A stretch of DNA of 64,000 nt from positions 124,001 through 188,000 of the forward strand of contig NZ_CP029550.1 of the NCBI RefSeq assembly GCF_003173715.1. Direction: 5' to 3'. The position numbers were made by a program, and so were the translations under genes. Below are positions 47,973 through 58,090 of this stretch, piece by piece (position 1 is the stretch's first letter; each line of letters starts with the position of its first letter). The DNA is from Methylobacterium durans. Lineage in GTDB: Bacteria > Pseudomonadota > Alphaproteobacteria > Rhizobiales > Beijerinckiaceae. The notes under the pieces are model-generated. The model had not been told where the DNA came from, searched no databases, and was given only the letters and a program-made list of their open reading frames with translations.

Positions 47973-49253
47973 TCAGAAGGTGAACCCGGTCTCGATCATG
48001 TAGCGGTCCTGTCCGCCGCGATTGCCGAGCCGCCCGAAGCCGAGGCCAGGCGTCACGCCCCCGGCGAAGAGGTCTCCGCGCTGGTAGTCGACAAGTTCGA
48101 CGTGCGAGTACTCGCCGCGGATGAAGAACCGGTCGAAGGTGAAGGTCGGCGTGATCGTGAAGGAATAGGCCGAGCTGCCGGCGCCGTAGAGCACCGAGGT
48201 CCTGCCGAGCGGGTTGAAGCGATCGCCACTCTGGCTGATGTACTCGAAACGTCCGGCGAGCGCGAAGTTGTCGGTGAAGGCGTAGCTCGCGAGCAGCGCG
48301 CCGCCGAAGGTCTCAGCGCCGGCGAGGCCGAGCCCGGCGTTGCTCTCGACGTTCGTGTACTGGATATAGGGCGTCACGATCCAAGGGCCCGCCGAGTAGG
48401 TGTAGTTCGCGCTGACGATGCTGCTGTTCTGCAGCGCAAGCGGTGTCGCGTACTGGAACCTCAGGCTCCGCAGCCCGGAATTGAAGTTCGTGAAGTGGGT
48501 GCCGCCGTTGATGCCGATCGTGTTGGCGTCGTCGAGCTTGTAGGTGATCGCGCCCGTGATCCAGTTGATCTCGCCTGAGAAGAAGCCGTCCGTCGCGGCG
48601 AGCGAGGCGGACCAGGGTCCGCTCGCATAATTGACCTGCACGCCCTGGTTGACGATGTTCTCCTGGTTGAACAGCAGGCCGCGCGAGATATTGAGGTTCT
48701 GGAACGTGAAGGCCAGTTCCGAGCCGATATTCGTCGGCATCCGGCCGCCCTGGATCGACCATTCGTCGTTGATCGCGATCTTGCCGAAGACAACGGGCAG
48801 TGGGCCGAACAGCAGGTCGGTCTGGCTGAGCGCACTGAAGGTCGGGAAGCCGAGCGCCGGGATCGAGTAGAGACCGGTCTGGATGTAGAACTGGAACGGG
48901 CCGTCCGCCTTCTGGATGAAGGCCTGCACGTTGCTGAAGTCGACCCGACCGTAGCGATCGTCACGCTCCAGCGGCGGCGTGTAGAACGCCCCGAACGGAC
49001 TCGAATAGGTGTAGGCGTAGCCGGTGACCGCGCCGCCCACGTAGATGTCGCCGAGGCCGGTGGTGAAGCAGGCCGGGTTCGGGTTCTGCTTGATGATCCC
49101 GCCATAGGCCGGGAAGGTGATCGCCGCCTTGCAGGATTCCACGACCGGCACCGGCGGTGGCGCGGCCGGCATGTCCGCCGCTTGAGCCTGCCCCAGGCAG
49201 ACGAGCAGCGCAGTCGCGGCCGTGCCGCCCTTCAGGAACAGTCTCAGCATCAT
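47973..49253 (-). CDS. Outer-membrane beta-barrel protein (Bbp2/porin-2-like), 426 aa
   Basis: Signal peptide 'LRLFLKGGTAATALLVCLGQ' and 'AQAADMPAAPPP' precede a barrel. It shows alternating aromatic strands, e.g. 'QFYIQTGLYSIPALGFPTFS', 'SIQGGRMPTNIGSELAFTFQ', 'ALAGRFEYISQSGDRFNPLG', and it ends in a C-terminal Phe ('DRYMIETGFTF'), the BamA recognition sign. The layout fits the Bbp2 family ('FGKIAINDEWSIQGGRMPT'). ATG 49253. The 241 bp downstream separate it from the TorF porin. Function is general porin-like; specificity is unknown. Confidence 0.85.
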   Translation of the reverse strand: MMLRLFLKGGTAATALLVCLGQAQAADMPAAPPPVPVVESCKAAITFPAYGGIIKQNPNPACFTTGLGDIYVGGAVTGYAYTYSSPFGAFYTPPLERDDRYGRVDFSNVQAFIQKADGPFQFYIQTGLYSIPALGFPTFSALSQTDLLFGPLPVVFGKIAINDEWSIQGGRMPTNIGSELAFTFQNLNISRGLLFNQENIVNQGVQVNYASGPWSASLAATDGFFSGEINWITGAITYKLDDANTIGINGGTHFTNFNSGLRSLRFQYATPLALQNSSIVSANYTYSAGPWIVTPYIQYTNVESNAGLGLAGAETFGGALLASYAFTDNFALAGRFEYISQSGDRFNPLGRTSVLYGAGSSAYSFTITPTFTFDRFFIRGEYSHVELVDYQRGDLFAGGVTPGLGFGRLGNRGGQDRYMIETGFTF

Positions 49254-49553
49254 GGTCGAGAACCCCGTTAGATCTCTATAGCCAAGCTGCCGAAACAGAC
49301 GATGCAGTGCAAAATCAAAGATGAGGCAACTGCTCAGTTTCGAGGCAATCCATGGTTGGAGTCTTTGTCGGCTATCCCATGTTGCCGAATGGCAACGTTT
49401 GCTTGCTGGGTACCGTCGGGACTCTGAAGAAAACCGATCGGACTCCTCGCCTGGGCCGGTCGCGCGCGAGCAGAACGCTGCGACGATGCCCTTGAATTGA
49501 GCATCGTGCCCGCCCGATCGGAGCGAGATCCGTCGATCCGGATCGCGGCCATG
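49254..49553. other. Gene-free spacer upstream of the Bbp2-like porin
   Basis: About 300 bp, less GC-rich than the neighbours, with no credible ORF. It holds a short hairpin (GTTGCC-GAAT-GGCAAC, 49381-49396) and presumably the porin promoter on the minus strand. I see no other element. Confidence 0.5.
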
Positions 49554-49586
49554 AAAAAGGGTCCCGGCTCTCTCGAGCCGGGACCC
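49554..49586 (-). terminator. Terminator after the glnK-amtB operon
   Basis: A 12-bp perfect stem (GGGTCCCGGCTC / GAGCCGGGACCC, TCTC or GAGA loop), followed on the minus strand by TTTTT. It lies 33 bp past the amtB stop. Confidence 0.9.
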
Positions 49587-49618
49587 CGGATGTCAGATCG
49601 AAGCTTGGGTAGACTCGA

Positions 49619-51120
49619 TCAGTAGTTGTAAGCGCGCTCGCCGTGGTCGGCGATGTCGAGACCCTCGCGCTCCTCCTCCTGCGTGACGCGCAGGCCGATC
49701 GTGACGTCCACGAGCTTGTAGAGGATCGCCGAGCCGATGCCCGACCACAGCAGGGTGAGGCCGACGGCCTTCGCCTGGGTGATGAGCTGGGCGGTCATGT
49801 CGTAGGCGCCGACGACGAGCTCGCCGGGCTTCGTGGTGTAGTCCGGGATGCCGGCGCCGCCGAGATCCGGGCTGACTAGGATGCCGGTGGCGAGCGCGCC
49901 CAGGATGCCGCCGATGCAATGGACGCCGAACACGTCGAGCGAGTCGTCGTAGCCGATGGCGTTCTTCACGGTCGAGCACATCACGAAGCAGACCGCGCCG
50001 GCGACGAGGCCGAGGACGATCGAGCCCATCGGGCCGGCGAAGCCCGCGGCCGGGGTGACGGCGACGAGGCCGGCGATGGCGCCCGACAGCATGCCGAGCA
50101 GCGACGGCTTGCCCTTCACGGCCCACTCGACGAACAGCCACGCGACGGCCGCCGCGGCGGTGGCCACGAAGGTGTTGATCATGGCGAGCGCGGTGGTGCC
50201 GTTGGCCTCGAGGTTGGAGCCGGCGTTGAAGCCGAACCAGCCGACCCAAAGGAGCGAGGCGCCGATCGTGGTCATGGTCAGCGAGTGCGGGGCGAGCAGG
50301 TCGCGGCCGTAGCCGATGCGCTTGCCGAGCATGAGGCAGCCGACGAAGCCCGCGATGCCGGCGTTGATGTGCACGACGGTGCCGCCGGCGAAGTCGAGGG
50401 CGCCCCACTTGAAGAGCATGCCGGCGTCCGCGTTCACGGCGTCGAGCGCATCCTGGGCCGCTTTCTTGGCGGCGTCGTCGGTCGCGGCGGCGAGAGCCTT
50501 GGCGGCGTTGCCGACCGCATCGGGGCCGCCCCAGTACCAGACCATGTGGGCCATCGGGAAGTAGATCAGCGTGACCCACAGGATGCAGAACACGATCAGC
50601 GCCGAGAACTTCATGCGTTCGGCGAAAGCGCCGACGATGAGGCCGGGGTGATCATCGCGAACGTCATCTGGAAGCAGATGTAGACGTATTCGGGGATGAC
50701 GACGCCGTTCGAGAAGGTGGCGGCCGTGGTGGTCGGGTCGACGCCCTTCAGGAAAGCCTTCGAGAAGCCGCCGATGAAGTCGTTGAGGCCGCCGCCGTTG
50801 GTGAAGGCGAGGCTGTAGCCGTAGAAGACCCAGATCAGGCAGACGATGCAGGCGATGGCGAAGACCTGCGTGAGGACCGAGAGCATGTTCTTGGTGCGGA
50901 CGAGGCCGCCGTAGAACAGGGCGAGACCCGGCACGGTCATCAGGAGGACGAGGGCGCTGGAGATCAGCATCCAGGCGGTGTCACCCTTGGCCGGAACCGG
51001 CGAGGCGGCCGGGACCGCAGCTGCCTCCGGCGCAGGCGACTGCGCCAGGGACGGCTCGACGAGGAGGGCGGCGAGCACCGCCCCTCCCAGGCCGAGCGCG
51101 AGGATGTTGCGAAGTTTCAT
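49619..51120 (-). CDS. amtB: Ammonium transporter AmtB, frameshifted in this sequence
   Basis: AmtB is a trimeric ammonium channel controlled by GlnK. The N-terminal part has a signal-like helix, then 'GDTAWMLISSALVLLMTVPG', 'GLALFYGGLVRTKNMLSVLT' and 'YICFQMTFAMITPA'. At that point translation breaks. The second frame resumes 'MKFSALIVFCILWVTLIYFP', 'WGALDFAGGTVVHINAGIAG' with the pore His, and 'LDVFGVHCIGGILGALATGI' with the second His. One missing base near 50641-50642 explains the break; corrected, the protein is 500 aa. The start is ATG 51120, 90 bp after glnK. Confidence 0.9.
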
Positions 51121-51210
51121 GGACTCGAGACTCCCGATCGCGATGCGATTCTGTTGTGAAGCGATGTGTTGAGGCAGTACCGGGCGGCCGCGCCGCGCGG
51201 GGCGGCCGGG

Positions 51211-51674
<464 letters not shown>

Positions 51675-51764
51675 GCGGCACCGACCGATGGAACCTTTTG
51701 CGGTCTCCGCCCACTGCACAGGAAATGGACCGGTCGCGGCGCCCGTTTGGGCGGCTCGGCGCGC

Positions 51765-51799
51765 GAAAATGGCGCGCGATTGTGCAGATCGCGCGCCAT
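51765..51799 (-). terminator. Probable terminator of tesB with a 12-bp perfect inverted repeat
   Basis: ATGGCGCGCGAT and ATCGCGCGCCAT (51769-51780 and 51788-51799) flank a 7-nt loop. On the minus strand the stem is followed by TTTT (last T shared with the stem end). It lies about 60 bp past the tesB stop. Confidence 0.65.
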
Positions 51800-51857
51800 C
51801 TATGCAGAACCGGCCCGATTCGCACGACCTAGTCGCGCGTCGGTACTTTTGTCGCAG

Positions 51858-52727
51858 CTAGGTTTGCGGCTTGCGCGGACGGATCATGCCCTCCTGCGCC
51901 ACGGAGGCAACGAGTTCGCCGGCGCGGGTGAAGATCTGCCCCCGGGCGAAGCCGCGGGCGCCCTCTGCGGAGGGGCTGTCCTGGGCGTAGAGGAGCCAGT
52001 CGTCCGCCCGGAACGGCCGGTGAAACCAGAGCGCGTGGTCGAGGCTCGCCGACTGCATGTCGGTGTCGAACACCGTGCGCCCGTGCGCGATCAGGGTCGC
52101 GTCGAGGAGCGTCATGTCGGTCGCGTAGGCGAGCACCGCCTGATGGATTGCGGGGTCGTCCGGCAGGGGCGAGGCTGCCCGCAGCCAGACTTGGCAGCGT
52201 GGCTCGCGCGGCTCGCGCACGAGGTAGCGCTTGACCGAGACCGGCTTCAGCTCGATCGGCCGCTCGCGGGCGAAATAGGCGGCGACCGGGAACGGAATGC
52301 CCGCGCCGCCGGCCGCCAAAAGCGCCCGCGTGTCCGGCAGCGTCTCGGGATCGGGTGCCTCCGGCATCCGGGCCTGATGCGCATAGCCCTCCTCCGCATC
52401 GTGGTAGGAGACCGACATCGCGAAGATCGCGCGCCCGTGCTGGATCGCCTTGACCCGCCGCGTGGTGAAGCTGCGCCCGTCGCGGATGCGCTCGACCTCG
52501 TAGATGATCGGCACCTTCGGGTCGCCGCCGAGCAGGAAATAGGCGTGGAGCGAGTGCGGCGGGCGCGTGCTCGGCACCGTCCGGGTCGCCGCGACGAGCG
52601 CCTGCGCCACCACTTGGCCGCCGAAGACGCGTGGCCAGCCGATCTGCGGGCTGATCCCCCGGAACAGGTCGACCTCCAGGCGTTCGAGGTCGAGGATCTC
52701 GAGAAGTTCGGCGACGATTCCGGTCAT
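51858..52727 (-). CDS. tesB: Acyl-CoA thioesterase II, 289 aa
   Basis: TesB hydrolyses medium- and long-chain acyl-CoA to free acid and CoA, with a double hot-dog fold. Visible are 'LEVDLFRGISPQIGWPRVFG', 'GQVVAQALVAATRTVP', 'RPPHSLHAYFLLGGDPKVPI', 'VKAIQHGRAIFAMSVSYHDA' and 'SLDHALWFHRPFRADDWLLY' with the catalytic Asp. ATG 52727 is chosen. Upstream, a 13-nt direct repeat CATAGCAGGCTTG occurs twice (52776-52807 region). It is divergent from the ubiH-type gene. Confidence 0.94.
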   Translation of the reverse strand: MTGIVAELLEILDLERLEVDLFRGISPQIGWPRVFGGQVVAQALVAATRTVPSTRPPHSLHAYFLLGGDPKVPIIYEVERIRDGRSFTTRRVKAIQHGRAIFAMSVSYHDAEEGYAHQARMPEAPDPETLPDTRALLAAGGAGIPFPVAAYFARERPIELKPVSVKRYLVREPREPRCQVWLRAASPLPDDPAIHQAVLAYATDMTLLDATLIAHGRTVFDTDMQSASLDHALWFHRPFRADDWLLYAQDSPSAEGARGFARGQIFTRAGELVASVAQEGMIRPRKPQT

Positions 52728-52836
52728 GGCATCACGTTCGGCTGAAGCGGGCCTTGTGGCCTCGGGCGGCAGGTCATAGCAGGCTTGAGGTCCATAGCAG
52801 GCTTGCGCAGGGCCGATCCACGGGAGGCGAGGAGCG

Positions 52837-54093
52837 ATGACGAATCCAACAGCCCGGCCCGGCGCCCGCTCCCTCCTCGTCGCCGGCGGCGGCATCCCGG
52901 GCCTCGCCCTGGCGCTCGCCCTCAAGCAGGCGCACGGGCCGGCGCTCGCGGTCACCGTCTGCGATCCGGGCCTGCCGGCCGGCGGCGCCCGCCAGCGCGG
53001 CCGCGCCTACGCGGTGGCGGCGGGCGCGCGGCGCATGCTGGAGCGGCTCGGAGCCTGGGCCCGCCTCGACGGCGCGGCGCAGCCGATCCACGACATGGCG
53101 ATCAGCGACAGCCGGCTGAGCGACCCCGTGCGTCCCGTCTTCCTGACCTTCGCGCAGGACCGCGAGGGCGCGGATCCTTTCGCCCACATGGTCGAGGCCG
53201 AGCCCCTCGTCGAGGCGCTGCTCGCGGGCGCCCGCGAGGCCGGCGTCGATCTCGACCCGTCGGGCGTGGCCCGCGCGCGGCCGGAGCGCGGCGCGATGCG
53301 CGTCGCGCTCGCGGACGGGCGCATTCTCACGGCGAGCCTGGTCGTCGCCGCGGACGGGGCGCGCTCGCGTGTGCGCGAGGCGGCCGGCATCGGCTGGGTC
53401 GGCTGGTCCTACCCGCAATCCGGCATCGTCGCGACGATCGGGCACGCCCGCGACCACGAGGGCCGGGCCTACGAGCATTTCCTGCCGGGCGGCCCCTTCG
53501 CGATCCTGCCGCTCACGGATGGCGGGCGCCTCGGCCACCGCTCCTCGATCGTCTGGACGGAGCGTACGGCCGACGTGCCGGCCCTGCTCGGCGGCGATCC
53601 GGACGAGGTGCTGGCCGAGATCGAGCGGCGCTTCACCCTCGAACTCGGCGAACTGAGCCTGGAGGACGGCCCGAGCGCGCACCCGCTCGCCTTCGGCCTC
53701 GCCCGCGGCTTCCGGGCCGAGCGCCTCGCGCTGCTCGGCGATGCCGCCCACGTCATCCATCCGATCGCCGGCCAAGGGCTCAATCTCGGCCTCGCTGACG
53801 CGGCGTCTCTCGCCGAGGCCGTGAGCGACGCCCTGCGCCTCGGCATGGATCCGGGCGGGGAGGACGTGCTGCGCGCCTACGAGCGCAGCCGCCGCTTCGA
53901 CACGCTGGCGATGGCGGCGGCGACCGATGGGCTCAACCGACTGTTCTCGAACGACGTGCTGCCGGTGCGCCTGGTCCGCGACCTCGGCCTCGGCCTCGTC
54001 GACCGGATGCCGGCGCTCAAGCGCTTCTTCATCGGCGAGGCCGCGGGCCTCCGGGGCGGGCAGCCGCGGCTCCTGAGGGGCGAGGCGCTGTAG
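52837..54093 (+). CDS. UbiH/UbiF-family FAD-dependent hydroxylase, 418 aa
   Basis: A flavin monooxygenase of the ubiquinone-hydroxylase group. The dinucleotide motif is 'LLVAGGGIPGLALALALKQA', the DG motif is 'LVVAADGARSRVREAAGI', and the FAD ribityl motif is 'LLGDAAHVIHPIAGQGLNLG'. The C-terminal 'LFSNDVLPVRLVRDLGLGLV' is typical of UbiH-like proteins in this order. Which ring carbon is hydroxylated cannot be told. ATG 52837 has GGAGGCGAGGAGCG before it. It is convergent with ppa. Confidence 0.9.
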   Translation: MTNPTARPGARSLLVAGGGIPGLALALALKQAHGPALAVTVCDPGLPAGGARQRGRAYAVAAGARRMLERLGAWARLDGAAQPIHDMAISDSRLSDPVRPVFLTFAQDREGADPFAHMVEAEPLVEALLAGAREAGVDLDPSGVARARPERGAMRVALADGRILTASLVVAADGARSRVREAAGIGWVGWSYPQSGIVATIGHARDHEGRAYEHFLPGGPFAILPLTDGGRLGHRSSIVWTERTADVPALLGGDPDEVLAEIERRFTLELGELSLEDGPSAHPLAFGLARGFRAERLALLGDAAHVIHPIAGQGLNLGLADAASLAEAVSDALRLGMDPGGEDVLRAYERSRRFDTLAMAAATDGLNRLFSNDVLPVRLVRDLGLGLVDRMPALKRFFIGEAAGLRGGQPRLLRGEAL

Positions 54094-54111
54094 CGCCCCG
54101 CCCGGGACGGT

Positions 54112-54651
54112 TCAGCCCTTCTTCTCACCCTTGGCGCGCTCGATGCCCTCCAGGATCAGGCGATGCGCCTCGGCCTTGTCGCCCCAGCGCACGATCTTGA
54201 CCCATTTGCCGGGCTCCAGGTCCTTGTAGTGCTCGAAGAAGTGCTGGATCTGGCTCAGGGTGATGTCGGGCAAATCGGTGTAGTTCTCGATGCGGTCGTA
54301 GCGCATCGTCAGGTGGCGCGAGGGGACGGCCACGATCTTCTCGTCCTCGCCCGCATTGTCCTCCATCACGAGGACGCCAACCGGCCGCACGCTCATGATC
54401 GCGCCCGGCGCGATGGCGCGGGTGTTGGCGACGAGGACGTCGCACGGGTCGCCGTCGCCCGAGAGCGTGTGCGGGATGAAGCCGTAGTTCCCCGGATACA
54501 CCATCGAGGTGTAGAGGAAGCGGTCGACGACGAGGGCGCCCGCATCCTTGTCCATCTCGTACTTGATCGGCTCGCCGCCGAGCGGAACCTCGATGATCAC
54601 GTTGACGTCGTGCGGCGGCTGCTTGCCGATCGAGATGGCGTCGATACGCAT
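54112..54651 (-). CDS. ppa: Inorganic pyrophosphatase, family I, 179 aa
   Basis: PPase hydrolyses pyrophosphate, pulling biosynthetic reactions forward. '[10 protein letters not shown]'-type block (here '[20 protein letters not shown]'), '[20 protein letters not shown]' and the metal site '[11 protein letters not shown]' are diagnostic. The last part '[20 protein letters not shown]' is normal. ATG 54651. It is convergent with the hydroxylase gene with 18 bp between stops. Confidence 0.97.
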   Translation of the reverse strand: MRIDAISIGKQPPHDVNVIIEVPLGGEPIKYEMDKDAGALVVDRFLYTSMVYPGNYGFIPHTLSGDGDPCDVLVANTRAIAPGAIMSVRPVGVLVMEDNAGEDEKIVAVPSRHLTMRYDRIENYTDLPDITLSQIQHFFEHYKDLEPGKWVKIVRWGDKAEAHRLILEGIERAKGEKKG

Positions 54652-54783
54652 GGTCTCTCGTCTCCCGGAGGTCGGGGCACGCGAGGGCCCGTCTGCCGGT
54701 CTCTTAGAGCCGTTGCCCGACGAAGGAAATCTGCCGCGGCCTGCCCCGGCGACGTTTCCGCCGAAACGTTCCCGGTTCCGGTC

Positions 54784-55293
54784 TCAGCGGAACAGGTATC
54801 CGACCTTGGCGAGGCGCAGTCCGGCGATCCGCTCGAGGCTGCGCGGGCCGACGATGCCGTCGAGACCTTCGTAGAAGGCGCCGGCCCGCTCGTTCTCCTC
54901 CAGGGACCAGACGCCGACGCGGGCCAGCCCGTGATCGCCGAGATCGTTGCGCACGGCCCGGAACAGACGCCGCCCGAGACCGACGCCCTGGTACTCGGGG
55001 GTGAGGTAGAGCTCATCGATCTCGCCGTCGGCCTTCAGGGCACCGCTGCGGGCCCGCCCGTAGGCGGCGTAGCCGACGACGCCCTCCGGCGTCTCGACGA
55101 CGGCGATGGGGCGGCCGCGGCGGAGCGCCCCCCGCCACCAGCGTCCGTCCCGCTGGGAGATCAGGCGCTCCAGGGCGACGCCCGGGATGATGCCGCGATA
55201 GGCCTCGCGCCAGGCCGCATCGAACACCCCGGAGAGGGAGGTCGCGTCGCTCTCGCGGGCCCGGCGGATGCTCGTCGTGCTGCGCGTGCTCAT
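54784..55293 (-). CDS. GNAT family N-acetyltransferase, 169 aa
   Basis: An acetyl-CoA-dependent acyltransferase. The acetyl-CoA loop is 'YLTPEYQGVGLGRRLFRAVR' with R/Q-x-x-G-x-G, preceded by 'GYAAYGRARSGALKADGEID' and followed by 'VWSLEENERAGAFYEGLDGI'. The substrate is unknown. ATG 55293 (MSTRSTTSIRRARESD) is chosen, since earlier codons lie in a frame that overlaps the divergent phosphatase. Size is typical. Confidence 0.88.
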   Translation of the reverse strand: MSTRSTTSIRRARESDATSLSGVFDAAWREAYRGIIPGVALERLISQRDGRWWRGALRRGRPIAVVETPEGVVGYAAYGRARSGALKADGEIDELYLTPEYQGVGLGRRLFRAVRNDLGDHGLARVGVWSLEENERAGAFYEGLDGIVGPRSLERIAGLRLAKVGYLFR

Positions 55294-55395
55294 GCCCCGG
55301 ATCCCTTCTCTCTCGTCCCGCGTCGTCGCCGGTGGGAAACCCGAATGCCCTGCCTCAGGTTCTGCCCGGATGCCGGCAAAGAGAAGGCAAGGCTG

Positions 55396-56205
55396 ATGCC
55401 GCGACCGTACCCCCGATTTGCCGGCCCCGGCCAGGCTGTTAGAGCCGGCCGCCGTCCAACGCAGCGATCCGCGCCGCCCGTGTTCAACCGATTTCGCACC
55501 ACCGAGGTCCGCAACGCCCGGCGCCTCGCCCGCATCGCCCGCTTCGAGCGGCCGATCGCCGGGCCGGGGGCGCGCCTGATGGCCTGGGCGAACATGCTCC
55601 TCGTCGATCACGGGGTGTTCCGCCTCGCCTATCTCAACCACCACCGGGTCGGGGCGGGCGAGATCTGGCGCTCGGCCCAGCCGAGCCCGCGCGACCTCGC
55701 GCGCTTCCACCGCCAGGGCGTGCGCACGATCATCTCGCTGCGGGGCGGGCGCGAGCACGGATCGTGGCCGCTGCAGCGCGAGGCCTGCGAGCGGCACGGG
55801 CTCAAGCTCGTCGAATTCACGCTGCGCTCGCGCGAAGCGCCGTCCCGCGAGACCATCCTCGCCGCCCGGGACTTCTTCGCCGGCATCGAGTATCCGGCGG
55901 TGATGCATTGCAAGTCGGGGGCAGACCGGGCGGGGCTCGCCGCAGCCCTCTACCTGATTCTGCACGAGAACCGGCCGGTCGCCGAGGCGGCCCGGCAGCT
56001 CTCGGCCCGTTTCGGCCATTTCCGCTTCGCCAAGACCGGCATCCTCGACGCCTTCTTCGCGCTCTACCTCCGCGAGGGCGAGCCGAAGGGGCTCGATTTC
56101 CTGACCTGGGTCGAGACCGCGTACGACCCGGCCGCGCTCAAGCGCGACTTCCGGCCGGGCTTCTGGTCGGACGTGCTGGTCGACGGGGTGATCCGGCGGG
56201 AATAG
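55396..56205 (+). CDS. Tyrosine-protein-phosphatase-like (DSP/cyclin phosphatase fold), 269 aa
   Basis: The C(X)5R signature is '[20 protein letters not shown]', with catalytic Cys and Arg. '[20 protein letters not shown]' and '[20 protein letters not shown]' are typical of dual-specificity phosphatase-like proteins. The ~70 N-terminal residues are basic with a weak hydrophobic patch. ATG 55396 has AAGGCAAGG upstream; GTG 55480 is the alternative (VFNRFRTTE). The substrate (phosphotyrosine, phosphoinositide or tRNA-related) is unknown. It ends 3 bp before the pheA stop on the other strand. Confidence 0.85.
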   Translation: MPRPYPRFAGPGQAVRAGRRPTQRSAPPVFNRFRTTEVRNARRLARIARFERPIAGPGARLMAWANMLLVDHGVFRLAYLNHHRVGAGEIWRSAQPSPRDLARFHRQGVRTIISLRGGREHGSWPLQREACERHGLKLVEFTLRSREAPSRETILAARDFFAGIEYPAVMHCKSGADRAGLAAALYLILHENRPVAEAARQLSARFGHFRFAKTGILDAFFALYLREGEPKGLDFLTWVETAYDPAALKRDFRPGFWSDVLVDGVIRRE

Positions 56206-56208
56206 ACG

Positions 56209-57066
56209 CTACTCCGCTGCGAGCCGCGTCGTCTCCCGGAACGGGTGGGCCGGATAGGTCCCGATGATCTTGCACTCGCGGGAGAAGTAGCGGAGCTCGT
56301 CGAGGGCGCGGGCGAGGCCCGGATCCTCCGGGTGCCCGTCGACCTCGGCGTAGAATTGCGTCGCCGTGAACTGGCCGTCGATCATGTAGCTCTCGAGCTT
56401 CGACATGTTCACGCCGTTCGTCGCGAAGCCGCCGAGCGCCTTGTAGAGCGCGGCCGGGATGTTGCGGACCCGGAAGATGAAGCTCGTCACCATCGGCCCC
56501 TCCCCCGGCTGCGTCGGCTCGGGATCGGGCGAGAACACCACGAAGCGGGTGGTGTTGTGGGCTTCGTCCTCGACGTTGCGTGCCAGGATCTCCAGGCCGT
56601 AGACCTCGGCCGCCAGCGCCGGGGCGAGTGCGCCCCGCGTCGGATCGCCTGCCTCCGCCACCTCGCGGGCGGCGCCTGCGGTGTCGCCCGCCACCACAGC
56701 CTTCAGGCCGAGGCGCCGGATGATGCGCCGGCACTGGCCGAGGGCGTGGACGTGGCTGTGCACGCTCTTCAGCCCCTCCGCCGGGGCGCCGGGCAGCGCC
56801 ATCAACTGGAAGTGGATGGGCAGGAAGTGCTCGGCCACGATGTGGAGCGACGAGGTCGGGATCAGGTGGTGGATGTCGGCCACCCGACCCGCGATCGAGT
56901 TCTCGATCGGGATCATGGCGAGGGCGGCGCGCCCCTCCGTCACCGCCGCGAAGGCGTCCTCGAAAGTCTGGCAGGGCAGCGGGATCCAGTCCGGATAGGC
57001 CTGCGCACAGAGGATGTGCGAGTTGGCGCCGGGCTCGCCCTGGTAGGAGATGGTGCGGTTCGTCAT
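56209..57066 (-). CDS. pheA: Prephenate dehydratase, 285 aa
   Basis: The stand-alone PDT enzyme of phenylalanine synthesis. The catalytic domain shows '[20 protein letters not shown]', '[20 protein letters not shown]' and the 'NTTRFVVFS' motif. An ACT domain follows ('[20 protein letters not shown]', '[20 protein letters not shown]') with the ESRP-like Phe site replaced by 'KLESY'. It lacks a chorismate mutase part. ATG 57066 is 6 bp after the kdsB stop, so the two form a unit. Confidence 0.96.
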   Translation of the reverse strand: MTNRTISYQGEPGANSHILCAQAYPDWIPLPCQTFEDAFAAVTEGRAALAMIPIENSIAGRVADIHHLIPTSSLHIVAEHFLPIHFQLMALPGAPAEGLKSVHSHVHALGQCRRIIRRLGLKAVVAGDTAGAAREVAEAGDPTRGALAPALAAEVYGLEILARNVEDEAHNTTRFVVFSPDPEPTQPGEGPMVTSFIFRVRNIPAALYKALGGFATNGVNMSKLESYMIDGQFTATQFYAEVDGHPEDPGLARALDELRYFSRECKIIGTYPAHPFRETTRLAAE

Positions 57067-57072
57067 CGTCCG

Positions 57073-57814
57073 TCAGTTCAGGCGCCGGGCGCCCATCAGG
57101 GCGCGGGCGCGTTCGAGATCGTGGGGCGTGTCGACGCCGAGCGGCAGGTCGTCGATGATGATCGCGTCGATGCGCATCCCGGCCTCCAGGGCCGCAGCTG
57201 CTCCAGCTTCTCCCGGTCTCCAGGTGACCGGGCGGCAGGGCCATGAAGCGGACGAGCGCCGTGCGGCGATACGCGTAGAGGCCGATATGGTGGTAGAGGG
57301 CCCCATCTCCCCAGGGGGCGCGGGCCCGCGTGAAGTAGAGGGCGCGCAGCCGCTCGGGCCCGGCCGGGACCCCGACGAGCTTGACCACGTTCGGGTCGGT
57401 CGCCTCCTCGTCCCGGGTGATCACGGCGCAGAGCGTGGCGATGTCGACCGCCCGGTCGGCGAGCGGCGTCACGGCTGCGCCGATGGCGCGGGGATCGATC
57501 GTCGGCAGGTCGCCCTGCACGTTCACGACGACGTCGTGGTGCCCCTCGGGATCGACGATCTCAAGCGCCTCGGCGAGCCGGTCGGACCCGGACGGATGGT
57601 CGGCCCGCGTCATCACGGCGACCCCGCCGACCGCCTCCACCGCCGCCGCGATCTCGGGTGCGTCGGTCGCCACCACCACCGGACCGATGCCCGCCTCCGT
57701 CGCGCGGCGCCAGACATGCACGATCATCGGCTCGCCGGCGATATCGGCGAGCGGCTTGTTCGGCAGCCGCGTCGCGGCGAGCCGCGCGGGGATCAGGACG
57801 AGGGGGTCGGACAT
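57073..57814 (-). CDS. kdsB: CMP-Kdo synthetase KdsB, twice frameshifted in this sequence
   Basis: KdsB activates Kdo with CTP for lipid A inner core. '[20 protein letters not shown]', '[20 protein letters not shown]', '[20 protein letters not shown]' and '[20 protein letters not shown]' are intact to about residue 198. Then 'REKLEQLR' lies in frame 2 and '[20 protein letters not shown]' through the end in frame 3. Two single-base losses near 57215 and 57190 explain it; corrected length is 247 aa. ATG 57814. Two losses 25 bp apart in G/C runs suggest sequencing errors. Confidence 0.88.
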
Positions 57815-58090
57815 GCTGTCAACAACCTTTGCAACGGCGTTTGCGGCAGGCTTCCGTCGCGGGCCGGGTGCTTAACAGGCGCAAAGCGTGTTGTCATGGA
57901 AGGGGAATGAGGGAAAGGCCGGCCCGGCCTGCCGGGTCTGCGACCTTGCCGACGCCGAATACGCCATTGTCAAGATCGGGGCAGAGCGGCTAAGGCACCC
58001 TCGAACTTTTCCAAGGTCCGGCGCCTCCCCTGCCGGTCGCAATCTTGTGCCGCGGGGGCGCATCCCGGCGGCGCGCCGGAGTTGTCGAGA

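Noticed and set aside
49334..49552. 72-aa ORF in the gap before amtB
   Set aside because: No ribosome site, no family match and Ser/Arg/Gln-rich chance composition.
54163..55395. N-terminal extension of the phosphatase
   Set aside because: It overlaps ppa and the GNAT gene on the other strand and has shadow composition.
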